From Streptomyces canus (GTDB lineage: Bacteria; Actinomycetota; Actinomycetes; Streptomycetales; Streptomycetaceae): 64,000 bases of DNA. Where the stretch lies: positions 6,872,001 to 6,936,000 of the forward strand of contig NZ_JAUSYQ010000002.1 of assembly GCF_030816965.1 (NCBI RefSeq), in the 5' to 3' direction. Every line of letters starts with the position of its first letter. Position 1 is the stretch's first letter. Below are positions 25,922 to 40,021 of this stretch, one piece after another. The notes below the pieces were generated by a model. The model was given only the letters and a program-made list of their open reading frames with translations, ran no database searches and was not told the origin of the DNA. A program made the position numbers and the translations under genes.

Positions 25922-26589
25922 CGGCCCCTGACGCGGGGCGTGGCATATGGGACGGGGAAGAGACGCGGACCTTCACAGGGCTCCCGCATGACAGCTTCCG
26001 CATCCTCCACGTCAGCACCGGCAACGTCTGCCGCTCACCGATCACCGAGCGGCTGACCCGGCATGCCCTGGCGGACCGGCTCGGCGACCCGCTGTGGGGC
26101 GGCCTGGTCGTGGAGAGCGCGGGGACCTGGGGCCACGAGGGCGCGCCCATGGAGGCCAACGCGGAGACCGTCCTTGCCGAGTTCGGCGCGGACGCCTCCG
26201 GCTTCACGGGCCGGGAACTGCTGGACGAACACGTGATCATGGCGGATCTGGTCCTGACCGCCACCCGCGACCACCGTCAGCAGGTGATCTCGATGGGCCA
26301 CTCGGCGGGCCTGCGCACCTTCACGCTGAAGGAGTTCACCCGTCTGGTGAAGGCGATAGACACGGCGACCCTGCCGCCCCTCGAGGAGGGCCTGGTGATC
26401 CGCGCACGCGCCCTGGTCCGGGCGGCGGCGGCTCTACGCGGGTGGCTCCTGGCCCCGACCGCCGAGGCCGACGAGGTCTTCGACCCGTACGGAGCACCGC
26501 TGCCCTTCTTCCGCTCGATCGGGGACGAGATAAACGAGGCGCTCGATCCTGTCGTCACCGCGCTCACGGGTGTACCCGCAAGGACGTAA
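25918..26589 (+). CDS. Low-molecular-weight phosphatase-fold protein lacking the nucleophilic Cys
   Basis: A 223-residue LMW-PTP/arsenate-reductase-fold protein. The P-loop region reads ILHVSTGNVCRSPITER. In active enzymes this is C-x-G-N-x-C-R-S, with the first Cys as nucleophile, but here that position is Ser33. The P-loop Arg39 and second Cys38 are kept, and the general-acid Asp is present in EVFDPYG. The middle (VESAGTWGHEGAPMEANA) is family-typical. Translation starts with TTG at 25918, overlapping the stop of the Sua5-type gene. With Ser in place of Cys the protein should be a poor phosphatase and may act as a phosphotyrosine or arginine-phosphate binder. It is probably not a degraded gene, since the rest is intact. 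Confidence 0.8.
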   Translation: MTAPDAGRGIWDGEETRTFTGLPHDSFRILHVSTGNVCRSPITERLTRHALADRLGDPLWGGLVVESAGTWGHEGAPMEANAETVLAEFGADASGFTGRELLDEHVIMADLVLTATRDHRQQVISMGHSAGLRTFTLKEFTRLVKAIDTATLPPLEEGLVIRARALVRAAAALRGWLLAPTAEADEVFDPYGAPLPFFRSIGDEINEALDPVVTALTGVPART

Positions 26590-26658
26590 CGACCGGGCAC
26601 CCCACGGGCCCCGGGCCTACATTGGACGTACGTCATCGTCGACGCCCCGGAGTCCACC

Positions 26659-27900
26659 ATGTCGGTCACCCATGCACCCCAGACCACCGACGTCCTCACG
26701 CGGCAGGACCCCGAGCTGGCCGAGATCCTGCTCGGGGAGCTCCACCGGCAGTCGTCGACGCTTCAGCTCATCGCCGCCGAGAACTTCTGCTCGCCGGCCG
26801 TACTGGCCGCGCTGGGCTCAGCGCTGGCCAACAAGTACGCCGAGGGGTATCCGGGCGCCCGTCACCACGGGGGCTGCGAGATCGTCGACGTCGCCGAGCG
26901 GCTCGCGGTGGACCGGGCGAAGTCCCTGTTCGGTGCCGAGCACGCCAACGTGCAGTCCCACTCCGGCTCTTCGGCGGTTCTGGCCGCCTACGCCGCGCTC
27001 CTGCGCCCCGGCGACACCGTCCTCGCCCTCGGGCTGCCCTACGGCGGCCACCTCACCCACGGCTCGCCAGCCAACTTCTCCGGCCGCTGGTTCGACTTCG
27101 TCCCCTACGGTGTCGACGCCGAGACCGGGCTCATCGACCACGACCAGGTCCGGACACTGGCCCGCACCCACCGGCCCAAGGCGATCGTGTGCGGCTCCAT
27201 CGCCTATCCCCGGCACATCGATTACGCCTTCTTCCGCGAGGTCGCCGACGAGGTGGGCGCGTATCTGATCGCCGACGCCGCCCACCCCATGGGGCTCGTC
27301 GCCGGGGGAGCGGCGCCCAGTCCGGTGCCGTACGCCGACGTCGTCTGCGCCACCACGCACAAGGTGCTGCGCGGCCCCCGCGGCGGAATGATCCTCTGCG
27401 GCGGTGAACTGGCCGAGCGGGTCGACCGGGCCGTCTTCCCGTTCACGCAGGGCGGCGCGCAGATGCACACCATCGCCGCCAAGGCGGTCGCGTTCGGCGA
27501 GGCTGCGACACCGGCGTTCGCCGCGTACGCCCATCAGGTGGTGGCCAATGCGAGGATCCTGGCGGCCGCGCTGGCCGACGAGGGGCTCGTCGTCACCACC
27601 GGCGGGACCGACACCCATCTCGTCACGGCCGATCCGGCGCCCCTCGGCGTCGACGGACGCACGGCGAGGGGACGGCTCGCGGCCGCGGGCATGGTGCTCG
27701 ACTGCTGTGCGCTGCCTCACGCGGACACCCGCGGACTGCGCCTCGGCACCGCCGCCGTCACCACCCAGGGCATGGCCGAGAAGGAGATGGAGAGGATCGC
27801 CGCCTTGCTCGCGGGGGTTGTGCGCGGCGAGGTGGAGAGCGTCAGGGCACGTGAAGAAGTGCGGGATCTGGTCGGCGGATTTCCGCCGTATCCGGCCTGA
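26659..27900 (+). CDS. Serine hydroxymethyltransferase-like PLP enzyme
   Basis: A 413-residue fold-type I PLP enzyme of the SHMT family, which moves the serine hydroxymethyl group to tetrahydrofolate. The PLP Lys is about residue 235 in CATTHKVLRGPRGG, and the N-terminal LIAAENFCSPAV and YAEGYPGARHHGG are recognisable. In canonical GlyA the last is YAEGYPGxRYYGG, so the first Tyr is changed to His here, which hints at a second-copy enzyme with altered substrate handling. GlyA proper is expected elsewhere. ATG at 26659. It follows the phosphatase-fold gene after about 70 bases, and the WecA-like gene lies 130 bases downstream. Confidence 0.85.
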   Translation: MSVTHAPQTTDVLTRQDPELAEILLGELHRQSSTLQLIAAENFCSPAVLAALGSALANKYAEGYPGARHHGGCEIVDVAERLAVDRAKSLFGAEHANVQSHSGSSAVLAAYAALLRPGDTVLALGLPYGGHLTHGSPANFSGRWFDFVPYGVDAETGLIDHDQVRTLARTHRPKAIVCGSIAYPRHIDYAFFREVADEVGAYLIADAAHPMGLVAGGAAPSPVPYADVVCATTHKVLRGPRGGMILCGGELAERVDRAVFPFTQGGAQMHTIAAKAVAFGEAATPAFAAYAHQVVANARILAAALADEGLVVTTGGTDTHLVTADPAPLGVDGRTARGRLAAAGMVLDCCALPHADTRGLRLGTAAVTTQGMAEKEMERIAALLAGVVRGEVESVRAREEVRDLVGGFPPYPA

Positions 27901-28029
27901 GCGGGGGTATCCGCACCAGCGGGCACAGCCGCACGTGCAACCATCGGCTCTACCCGGAAGTCCCCAACCGTATGCGTGCGTCGCTAGTGTGTGGGGCTGA
28001 GATGGCCAGCGAGACCTGTGGGGAAGCCT

Positions 28030-29344
28030 GTGCGTGAATACCTGCTGACGCTCTGCATCACGGCCGCGGTGACGTATCTGCTGACAGGGCCGGTACGGAA
28101 GTTCGCGATCGTGGCCGGAGCGATGCCGGAGATCAGGGCCCGTGACGTGCACCGGGAACCGACTCCGAGGCTCGGCGGTATCGCCATGTTCTTCGGACTG
28201 TGCGCGGGCCTGCTGGTCGCCGACCACCTGACCAACCTCAGCGAGGTCTTCGAGAAGTCGAACGAACCGCGCGCCCTGCTCTCCGGAGCGGCCCTGATCT
28301 GGCTGATCGGTGTCCTGGACGACAAGTTCGAGATCGATGCCCTGATCAAGCTGGGCGGCCAGATGATCGCCGCGGGCGTGATGGTCATGCAGGGTCTGAC
28401 GATCCTGTGGCTGCCCATCCCCAGCGTCGGCTCGGTCGCGCTGACCCAGTGGCAGGGCACCCTGCTGACGGTCGCGCTCGTCGTCATCACCATCAACGCG
28501 GTGAACTTTCGTCGACGGCCTCGACGGTCTCGCGGCCGGCATGGTCTGCATCGCGGCGGCGGCGTTCTTCCTGTACGCCTACCGGATCTGGTACTCGTAC
28601 GGCATCGAGGCGGCCGCCCCGGCGACGCTGTTCTCGGCGATCCTGATGGGCATGTGCCTGGGCTTCCTGCCGCACAACATGCACCCCGCGCGGATCTTCA
28701 TGGGTGACTCCGGCTCGATGCTCATCGGCCTGGTGCTGGCCGCGGGCGCCATCTCCATCACCGGGCAGATCGACCCGGACGCGCTGAAGCTGTTCGCCGG
28801 GTCCGAGAAGGCGGCCGTGCACCAGACGGTCCCCGTCTACATCCCGCTGCTGCTGCCGCTGAGCATCATCGCGGTGCCGGCCGCCGACCTGATCTCGGCC
28901 ATCGTGCGCCGCACCTGGCGCGGCCAGTCGCCGTTCGCCGCCGACCGCGGGCACTTGCACCACCGGCTCCTGGAGATCGGGCACTCGCACAGCCGCGCGG
29001 TGTGGATCATGTACTTCTGGTCGGCGCTGATCGCGTTCGGCTCGCTCGCCTACTCGGTGAACTCCGCGTCCATGTGGATCGTGCTCGGCGTCGTGTTCCT
29101 CAGCGCGATCGGTCTCGTGCTGCTCCTGCTGCCGCGGTTCACCCCGCGCGTCCCGATGTGGGCCCAGGCCATCGTGCCGCCGCGCTACCGCCGTCGGCGT
29201 CCCGTGGTCGCGGAGTCCGTGGAGTCCGTGGAGGTGGAACAGCGCACCCCGGTCGCCGCCGGGGTGGCGGGTGTCAACGGCGCGACCGCGCTGCGGGCTC
29301 GTCCGCACGCCCCGGAGAGGCGTAAGGCCGAGACCTCGCGCTGA
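28030..29344 (+). pseudogene. WecA/MraY-type polyprenyl-phosphate glycosyl-1-phosphate transferase, frameshifted as sequenced
   Basis: A polytopic membrane enzyme that loads a sugar-1-phosphate (GlcNAc-type in WecA/TagO) onto undecaprenyl phosphate for cell-wall polymers. The first frame (28030 to about 28510) carries VHREPTPRLGGIAMF and the Asp pair VLDDKFEID. It then reads ITINAVNF and turns nonsensical. The next frame continues with AAGMVCIAAAAFFLYAYR, IFMGDSGSML and ADRGHLHHRLL to TGA at 29344. The expected catalytic motif NFVDGLDGLAAG is recovered by removing one T from TTT at 28508-28510. Multiple hydrophobic helices span both halves. The break sits exactly in the catalytic loop, so the product as written would be dead. 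Everything else is intact, so a sequencing error or a slip at TTTCG is plausible. Confidence 0.8.
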
Positions 29345-29654
29345 CGCCCAAGGTAAGAATCTGACTAAAGCATTGCCAACGCGTGGGAGTTCGACAGGCC
29401 GACAAACCGCCCTTATAGCAGACAAGTCGGCCGCATTTCTGCACAGACGCGCAGCTTCACTCTCATGTGTGACAGTGGGCACACCTTCTAGGTAAAGACC
29501 GCATCAAATAGTTTGTGATACGGTTCACGAGAACCCAGGGCGGAGCCGAAGGGCCGTAGTGCGACGGCCCATTGGCGTGAGGGTCACCCTCAGCCCGGGA
29601 CTACGCTCGTCCATGACGACGCCCTGCCCCCCTTTTGAATGCGGAGTTGCCGCC
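29345..29654 (+). other. Control region of the ATP synthase operon
   Basis: About 310 bases before atpI with lower G+C than the genes, as usual for a Streptomyces promoter region. It contains a Rex-type operator (29513-29530, separate entry) and a GATACGGT sequence within it that could be a -10 element. No protein-like frame was found apart from in-frame upstream extensions of atpI without similarity. Confidence 0.6.
29513..29530. promoter_or_regulatory. Putative Rex (NADH/NAD redox) operator
   Basis: TTGTGATACGGTTCACGA is close to the Rex operator consensus TTGTGAACNNNTTCACAA, with strong half sites TTGTGA and TTCAC. Rex represses respiratory genes when NADH is low, and atpIBEFHAGDC is a known Rex target in Streptomyces coelicolor. 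The site overlaps a possible -10 region. Confidence 0.65.
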
Positions 29655-30086
29655 ATGCCGTCCAACGACGTCCGGATCCTGGCTCAGGCCGCCGTGCCCA
29701 CGGCTGCCGTCGGCGCTGTTGCCGCCGTCGTCAGTGGTGTGGTCGCCGGTGGCAAGGGTGCGATCGGGGCGGGGGTGGCGACGCTGATCGTGATCCTCTT
29801 CATGGGTATCGGCCTCTACGTCCTGCAGCGCACTGCCAAATCGCTTCCGCACCTGTTCCAGGCGATGGGCCTGATGCTCTACACGGCTCAGATCCTGCTG
29901 CTGTTCGTCTTCGTCGCGGTGTTCAAGAACACCACGCTGTTCCACCCCAAGGCTTTCGCTCTTACGCTCGTCGTCGGCACCCTCACCTGGATCGCCGCAC
30001 AGACACGCGCCCACATGAAGTCCAAGATCCTCTACGTCGAACCCGATTCGGGCACCAAGCCCGAAAAAACGGGGCACTCGTCGTGA
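29655..30086 (+). CDS. atpI: ATP synthase accessory protein AtpI
   Basis: A 143-residue membrane protein with four predicted helices (AAVPTAAVGAVAAVVSGVVA; IGAGVATLIVILFMGIGLYV; LFQAMGLMLYTAQILLLFVF; AFALTLVVGTLTWIAAQT) and a charged C-terminal tail. It is the first gene of the atp operon; AtpI proteins assist c-ring assembly or Mg uptake. I chose ATG at 29655 (MPSNDVRIL) because GGAG precedes it at an acceptable distance; longer in-frame starts exist. Sequence conservation of AtpI is low, so the assignment rests on topology and position. Confidence 0.8.
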   Translation: MPSNDVRILAQAAVPTAAVGAVAAVVSGVVAGGKGAIGAGVATLIVILFMGIGLYVLQRTAKSLPHLFQAMGLMLYTAQILLLFVFVAVFKNTTLFHPKAFALTLVVGTLTWIAAQTRAHMKSKILYVEPDSGTKPEKTGHSS

Positions 30087-30311
30087 GAGGTAGGGCCGGG
30101 ATAAATGCGACTGAGAGACCCTGCTATCGTCCGGTGCCAACTGCGGCATCGCGGGCGCGGGCATCCGAGCTGACGCCTGCTCGAACGCGAGGCTCGATGC
30201 CCCCCGGCCGCCCCCACATCCGTTACACCTGTCCCGTGCCGAACTGCGGCCTACCGCCGCGCCGACACAACGAGGTTGCCGTACCTATGCGCCACGACGA
30301 AGGAGCCCGCG

Positions 30312-31443
<1,132 letters not shown>

Positions 31444-31485
31444 GACGAACCACGACGACAGCCCCATTCGACGAAAGGCACTGAT

Positions 31486-32037
31486 GTGAACCACGCACTG
31501 GTTCAGCTGGCGGCCGAGGCGGAGAAGGAGAATCCCCTCATTCCGCCGTGGCCGGAGCTCGTCATCGGCCTGATCGCCTTCGTCATCGTCTTCGGCTTCC
31601 TCGCCAAGAAGCTCCTCCCGACCATCAACAAGGTTCTGGAAGAGCGTCGCGAGGCCATCGAGGGCGGTATCGAGAAGGCCGAGGCCGCGCAGACCGAGGC
31701 CCAGAGCGTCCTTGAGCAGTACAAGGCACAGCTCGCCGAGGCCCGCCACGAGGCCGCGCGCCTGCGCCAGGAGGCTCAGGAGCAGGGCGCCACGCTCATC
31801 GCCGAGATGCGCGCGGAAGGCCAGCGGCAGCGCGAGGAGATCGTCGCCGCCGGTCACGCGCAGATCGAGGCCGACCGCAAGGCCGCCGCGTCCGCGCTGC
31901 GCCAGGACGTCGGCAAGCTCGCCACCGACCTGGCCGGCAAGCTCGTCGGTGAGTCCCTCGAGGACCACGCCCGGCAGAGCCGCGTGATCGACCGCTTCCT
32001 CGACGACCTCGAGGAGAAGGCCGAGGCCGCGCGATGA
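31486..32037 (+). CDS. atpF: ATP synthase Fo subunit b
   Basis: A 183-residue stator protein with one N-terminal transmembrane helix (WPELVIGLIAFVIVFGFLA) followed by a long charged coiled coil rich in Ala, Glu and Gln (EKAEAAQTEAQSVLEQYKAQ onward) that reaches up to F1. It starts with GTG at 31486, preceded by AAGG. Its TGA overlaps the atpH ATG (ATGA), which keeps b and delta in step. Confidence 0.96.
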   Translation: MNHALVQLAAEAEKENPLIPPWPELVIGLIAFVIVFGFLAKKLLPTINKVLEERREAIEGGIEKAEAAQTEAQSVLEQYKAQLAEARHEAARLRQEAQEQGATLIAEMRAEGQRQREEIVAAGHAQIEADRKAAASALRQDVGKLATDLAGKLVGESLEDHARQSRVIDRFLDDLEEKAEAAR

Positions 32038-32849
32038 ACGGAGCGAGCCGCGACGCCCTGGCAGCCGCACGCGAGCGTCTCGACGCGCTGACGGACAACA
32101 CGTCCGTGGACGCCGGCTCGCTCGCCGACGAGCTGGCCGCCGTCACCGCGCTGCTCGACCGCGAGGTGTCGCTGCGTCGGGTCCTGACCGACCCGGCGCA
32201 GCCCGGCGAGGCCAAGGCCCAACTGGCCCAGCGCCTGATCGGCACGCAGGTCGGCGGCCCCGCCACCGACCTGGTGTCCGGCATGGTGCGCTCCCGCTGG
32301 TCACGCTCGCGTGACCTGGTGGACGCGCTGGAGGGGCTGGCCGACACCGCCGACCTCACCGCCGCGCAGCAGCGGGGCAAGCTCGACAACGTCGAGGACG
32401 AGCTGTTCCGGTTCGGCCGGATCGTCGCCTCGAACACCGAGCTGCGCGCCGCGCTGACCGACCGCGCCGCAACGGCCCCGGCCAAGCGTGAGCTGCTCGG
32501 CAGCCTGCTCGGCGGCCGCGCCGATGCGACGACCGAACGTCTGGTGACGCGCCTTGTGGCCGCGCCCCGGGGACGTAGCCTGGAGGCGGGACTGGAGTCC
32601 CTGTCCAAGCTCGCCGCCGAGCGCCGGGACCGCATGGTGGCCGTCGTCACCTCGGCGGTTCCGCTGAGCGACCAGCAGAAGCAGCGTCTGGGCGGTGCCC
32701 TGGCGAAGCTCTACGGCCGCCAGATGCACCTCAACCTCGACGTGGACCCCGAGGTCCTCGGCGGGATCCGGGTGCAGGTCGGCGACGAGGTCATCAACGG
32801 CTCCATCGCGGACCGCATCGAGGACGCCGGCCGCCGCCTGGCGGGCTGA
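32034..32849 (+). CDS. atpH: ATP synthase F1 subunit delta
   Basis: A 271-residue delta subunit, longer than the usual 180 because actinobacterial forms carry an extra N-terminal helical part. The OSCP/delta C-terminal signature is present: AVVTSAVPLSDQQKQRLGGA and GGIRVQVGDEVINGSIADRI. It connects subunit b to the top of F1. Start ATG overlaps the atpF stop by four bases. A 125-base gap with a mini-palindrome separates it from atpA. Confidence 0.95.
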   Translation: MNGASRDALAAARERLDALTDNTSVDAGSLADELAAVTALLDREVSLRRVLTDPAQPGEAKAQLAQRLIGTQVGGPATDLVSGMVRSRWSRSRDLVDALEGLADTADLTAAQQRGKLDNVEDELFRFGRIVASNTELRAALTDRAATAPAKRELLGSLLGGRADATTERLVTRLVAAPRGRSLEAGLESLSKLAAERRDRMVAVVTSAVPLSDQQKQRLGGALAKLYGRQMHLNLDVDPEVLGGIRVQVGDEVINGSIADRIEDAGRRLAG

Positions 32850-32909
32850 CAGCAACTTCATAGCAGTACGTACTTACGACGGCCCTGGTTGGGCCGTACA
32901 TGAAGAATC

Positions 32910-32932
32910 CTGGGGGTCGCCCCCAGACCCCC
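32910..32932 (+). repeat. G/C mini-palindrome between atpH and atpA
   Basis: CTGGGGG (32910-32916), loop TCG, CCCCCAG (32920-32926), A, CCCCC (32928-32932). It has the same plan as 24352-24376: five G, a CG-containing loop, five C, RA and another five C. Upstream, ACGGCCCTGGTTGGGCCGT forms a second short hairpin in the same gap. Confidence 0.8.
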
Positions 32933-32974
32933 AAAGTGAAACTTCGGGCCCAACAAGGAGAGCAGGGAACCCAG

Positions 32975-34564
32975 ATGGCGGAGCTCACGATCCGGCCGGA
33001 GGAGATCCGGGACGCGCTGGAGAACTTCGTCCAGTCGTACAAGCCGGACGCGGCCTCGCGCGAGGAGGTCGGTACGGTCACCCTTGCCGGCGACGGCATC
33101 GCGAAGGTCGAGGGTCTGCCCTCGGCCATGGCCAACGAACTGCTGAAGTTCGAGGACGGCACCCTCGGCCTCGCGCTCAACCTGGAAGAGCGCGAGATCG
33201 GCTGCGTCATCCTCGGTGAGTTCAGCGGCATCGAGGAGGGTCAGCCGGTCACCCGTACCGGTGAGGTCCTCTCCGTGGCCGTCGGCGAGGGCTACCTCGG
33301 CCGCGTCGTCGACCCGCTCGGTGCCCCGATCGACGGCCTCGGCGAGATCGAGACCAGCGGTCGTCGCGCGCTTGAGCTGCAGGCTCCGGGCGTCATGGCC
33401 CGTAAGTCGGTGCACGAGCCGATGGAGACCGGCTACAAGGCCGTCGACGCGATGACCCCGATCGGCCGTGGCCAGCGTCAGCTGATCATCGGTGACCGTC
33501 AGACCGGCAAGACCGCCCTGGCCGTCGACACGATCATCAACCAGCGTGACAACTGGCGCTCCGGCGACCCGAAGAAGCAGGTCCGCTGCGTCTACGTCGC
33601 CATCGGCCAGAAGGGCTCGACCATCGCCTCCGTGCGTGGCGCCCTCGAAGAGGCCGGCGCGCTGGAGTACACGACCATCGTCGCCGCCCCGGCGTCCGAC
33701 CCGGCCGGCTTCAAGTACCTGGCGCCGTACACCGGTTCGGCCATCGGCCAGCAGTGGATGTACGAGGGCAAGCACGTCCTCATCATCTTCGACGACCTCT
33801 CGAAGCAGGCCGACGCCTACCGCGCCGTGTCCCTGCTGCTGCGCCGCCCGCCGGGCCGTGAGGCCTACCCGGGTGACGTCTTCTACCTGCACTCCCGTCT
33901 GCTGGAGCGCTGCGCCAAGCTCTCCGACGAGATGGGCGCCGGCTCGATGACCGGTCTGCCGATCGTCGAGACCAAGGCCAACGACGTCTCGGCGTTCATC
34001 CCGACCAACGTCATCTCCATCACCGACGGCCAGTGCTTCCTGGAGTCGGACCTGTTCAACGCCGGTCAGCGCCCCGCGCTGAACGTCGGTATCTCCGTCT
34101 CCCGAGTCGGTGGTTCCGCGCAGCACAAGGCGATGAAGCAGGTCTCCGGCCGACTGCGCGTCGACCTCGCCCAGTTCCGTGAGCTGGAGGCGTTCGCCGC
34201 CTTCGGTTCCGACCTGGACGCCGCGTCGAAGGCGCAGCTGGAGCGCGGCCAGCGCATGGTCGAGCTGCTGAAGCAGGCCCAGTACCAGCCGATGGCGACC
34301 GAGGACCAGGTCGTCTCCGTCTGGGCCGGCACCACCGGCAAGATGGACGACGTCCCGGTCAACGACATCCGCCGCTTCGAGAAGGAGCTCCTGGAGTACC
34401 TGCACCGCAAGGAGCAGGGCCTCATGACCTCCATCAAGGAGGGCGGCAAGATGTCGGACGACACCCTCACCGCTGTTGCCGACGCGATCGCCGACTTCAA
34501 GAAGCAGTTCGAGACCTCGGACGGCAGGCTTCTCGGCGAGGACGCCCCGGCCACGGCCAAGTGA
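32975..34564 (+). CDS. atpA: ATP synthase F1 subunit alpha
   Basis: A 529-residue non-catalytic nucleotide-binding subunit. Walker A is GDRQTGKT at residues 173-180, and the alpha signature [17 protein letters not shown] is present. The N-terminal [17 protein letters not shown] is typical. ATG at 32975 follows AGGGAA; the open frame to 32900 includes the mini-palindrome and is not coding by similarity. Confidence 0.97.
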   Translation: MAELTIRPEEIRDALENFVQSYKPDAASREEVGTVTLAGDGIAKVEGLPSAMANELLKFEDGTLGLALNLEEREIGCVILGEFSGIEEGQPVTRTGEVLSVAVGEGYLGRVVDPLGAPIDGLGEIETSGRRALELQAPGVMARKSVHEPMETGYKAVDAMTPIGRGQRQLIIGDRQTGKTALAVDTIINQRDNWRSGDPKKQVRCVYVAIGQKGSTIASVRGALEEAGALEYTTIVAAPASDPAGFKYLAPYTGSAIGQQWMYEGKHVLIIFDDLSKQADAYRAVSLLLRRPPGREAYPGDVFYLHSRLLERCAKLSDEMGAGSMTGLPIVETKANDVSAFIPTNVISITDGQCFLESDLFNAGQRPALNVGISVSRVGGSAQHKAMKQVSGRLRVDLAQFRELEAFAAFGSDLDAASKAQLERGQRMVELLKQAQYQPMATEDQVVSVWAGTTGKMDDVPVNDIRRFEKELLEYLHRKEQGLMTSIKEGGKMSDDTLTAVADAIADFKKQFETSDGRLLGEDAPATAK

Positions 34565-34585
34565 CGTAAGGAAGGGACCTGACTC

Positions 34586-36939
<2,354 letters not shown>

Positions 36940-36977
36940 ACTGCCTGAGTTCGAAGTGAATCCTGTGGTTCACGCTT

Positions 36978-37005
36978 GAGGGGGCGGGGCACGTCCCGCC
37001 CCCTC
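36978..37005 (+). terminator. Terminator-like hairpin between atpD and atpC
   Basis: GAGGGGGCGGG (36978-36988), loop GCACGT, CCCGCCCCCTC (36995-37005): a perfect 11-base stem inside the operon, followed by ATTCA rather than a T-run. It may reduce read-through into atpC or stabilise the upstream mRNA. Confidence 0.7.
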
Positions 37006-37072
37006 ATTCACGCCTACTAGACTTGTAACCAACACCCGGCAGAACCGCCGGGTGGTGACCCGAGGAGCCACC

Positions 37073-37447
37073 TTGGCTGCTGAGCTGCACGTCGCGCTGG
37101 TCGCGGCCGACCGAGAGGTCTGGTCCGGCGAGGCCACCCTGGTCGTCGCGCGCACCACGTCCGGCGACATCGGCGTCATGCCCGGTCACCAGCCGCTGCT
37201 CGGTGTGCTGGAGTCGGGCCCGGTGACCATCCGTACGCGTGATGGCGGGACGGTCGTCGCCGCGGTGCACGGCGGTTTCATCTCGTTCGCGGACAACAAG
37301 CTGTCGCTGCTGGCCGAGATCGCCGAGCTGTCGGACGAGATCGACGTCCAGCGCGTGGAGCGGGAGCTGGAGCGCGCGAAGGCGGAGGGCGACGCCGCCG
37401 CCGAGCGTCGTGCGGACGTACGACTGCGTGCGGCGGCGACGCGCTGA
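37073..37447 (+). CDS. atpC: ATP synthase F1 subunit epsilon
   Basis: A 124-residue subunit. The N-terminal beta sandwich reads LHVALVAADREVWSGEATLV and GDIGVMPGHQPLLGVLE, and the C-terminal helical part AELSDEIDVQRVERELERAK can inhibit ATP hydrolysis. The TTG at 37073 follows GAGGAG at a spacing of five and gives the usual N-terminus; a GTG at 37052 would add seven residues without similarity. It is the last gene of the operon, behind the hairpin. Confidence 0.95.
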   Translation: MAAELHVALVAADREVWSGEATLVVARTTSGDIGVMPGHQPLLGVLESGPVTIRTRDGGTVVAAVHGGFISFADNKLSLLAEIAELSDEIDVQRVERELERAKAEGDAAAERRADVRLRAAATR

Positions 37448-37589
37448 GACTGCGCGGAGCCGTATGACGTTCCTCAGCCGCGGCCGGCACCGGAGTGATC
37501 CGGAGCCGGTCGCGGCTGAGGCAGATCTGGATGTTTTTTCCGTTCCGTTACCTATTGAAGGTACCTAGGAGACGAGGAGGTCGGTGTCG

Positions 37590-38036
37590 ATGGTCCTCGC
37601 TCTGACTGTGTGCGGAATCGTCGTGGCCCTGGTGGTGCTGGGGCTGTTCGTCTTCGGTCTGCGGCGCAGACTCATCCAGCGCTCCGGTGGCACCTTCGAC
37701 TGTTCCCTGCGCTGGGACGTGCTGGAGAAGACCGACACCAGCGGCAAAGGCTGGAGCTACGGCGTCGCCCGCTACAACGGCGACCGTGTCGAGTGGTACC
37801 GCGTCTTCTCCTACGCCTATCGCCCGCGCCGGGTGCTGGAGCGCGCCGCGATCGAGGTCGCCGGCCGTCGCCTGCCCGAGGGTGAGGAGGAGCTGGCGCT
37901 GCTCTCCGACCACATCGTCCTGACCTGTCTGCACCGGGGCACGCGTCTCGAACTCGCCATGAGCGAGGACGCGCTGACCGGTTTCCTCGCCTGGCTGGAG
38001 GCAGCTCCCCCCGGTCAGCGTGTCAACGTGGCCTGA
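37590..38036 (+). CDS. DUF2550 membrane-anchored protein
   Basis: A 148-residue protein with one N-terminal transmembrane helix (ALTVCGIVVALVVLGLFVFG), then a basic stop-transfer RRRLIQR and a soluble domain containing GGTFDCSLRWDV, GWSYGVARYNGDRVEWYRVF and SEDALTGFLAWLEAAPPG. This matches DUF2550, which follows atpC in most actinobacteria; its function is unknown. GAGGAGG precedes both a GTG (37584) and the ATG (37590); the ATG has the better spacing. It may be read from the atp operon or a promoter in the 140-base gap. Confidence 0.88.
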   Translation: MVLALTVCGIVVALVVLGLFVFGLRRRLIQRSGGTFDCSLRWDVLEKTDTSGKGWSYGVARYNGDRVEWYRVFSYAYRPRRVLERAAIEVAGRRLPEGEEELALLSDHIVLTCLHRGTRLELAMSEDALTGFLAWLEAAPPGQRVNVA

Positions 38037-38042
38037 GTCGAG

Positions 38043-38066
38043 GGGCGCGCGGCAGACCGCGCGCCC
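38043..38066. terminator. Bidirectional hairpin between DUF2550 and chitinase genes
   Basis: GGGCGCGCGG (38043-38052), loop CAGA, CCGCGCGCCC (38057-38066), between two convergent genes. Confidence 0.8.
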
Positions 38067-38079
38067 ACAGTGGATCAGG

Positions 38080-39903
<1,824 letters not shown>

Positions 39904-39961
39904 CGTGCGCCTCCTAGGGGAGTTGGGGGCGTGACTGAGCCTTCACACCCACGGTGCCGCG

Positions 39962-40003
39962 AGAATAGAAAGGTCTGGACCACGGGTCAATAGGTCTGGA
40001 CCA
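39962..40003 (-). promoter_or_regulatory. Chitinase promoter with two direct repeats (DasR-type sites)
   Basis: On the reverse strand two perfect copies of TGGTCCAGACCT lie at 40003-39992 and 39982-39971, 21 bases apart. TTGACC (39990-39985) and TATTCT (39967-39962) are spaced by 17 bases and make a good -35/-10 pair. One repeat lies just upstream of the -35 and the other lies in the spacer. This is the arrangement known from Streptomyces chitinase promoters. The upstream copy, read as AGTGGTCCAGACCTAT, also resembles the DasR operator ACTGGTCTAGACCACT. Confidence 0.9.
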
Positions 40004-40021
40004 CTCTGGTGCAAGGCGCAA

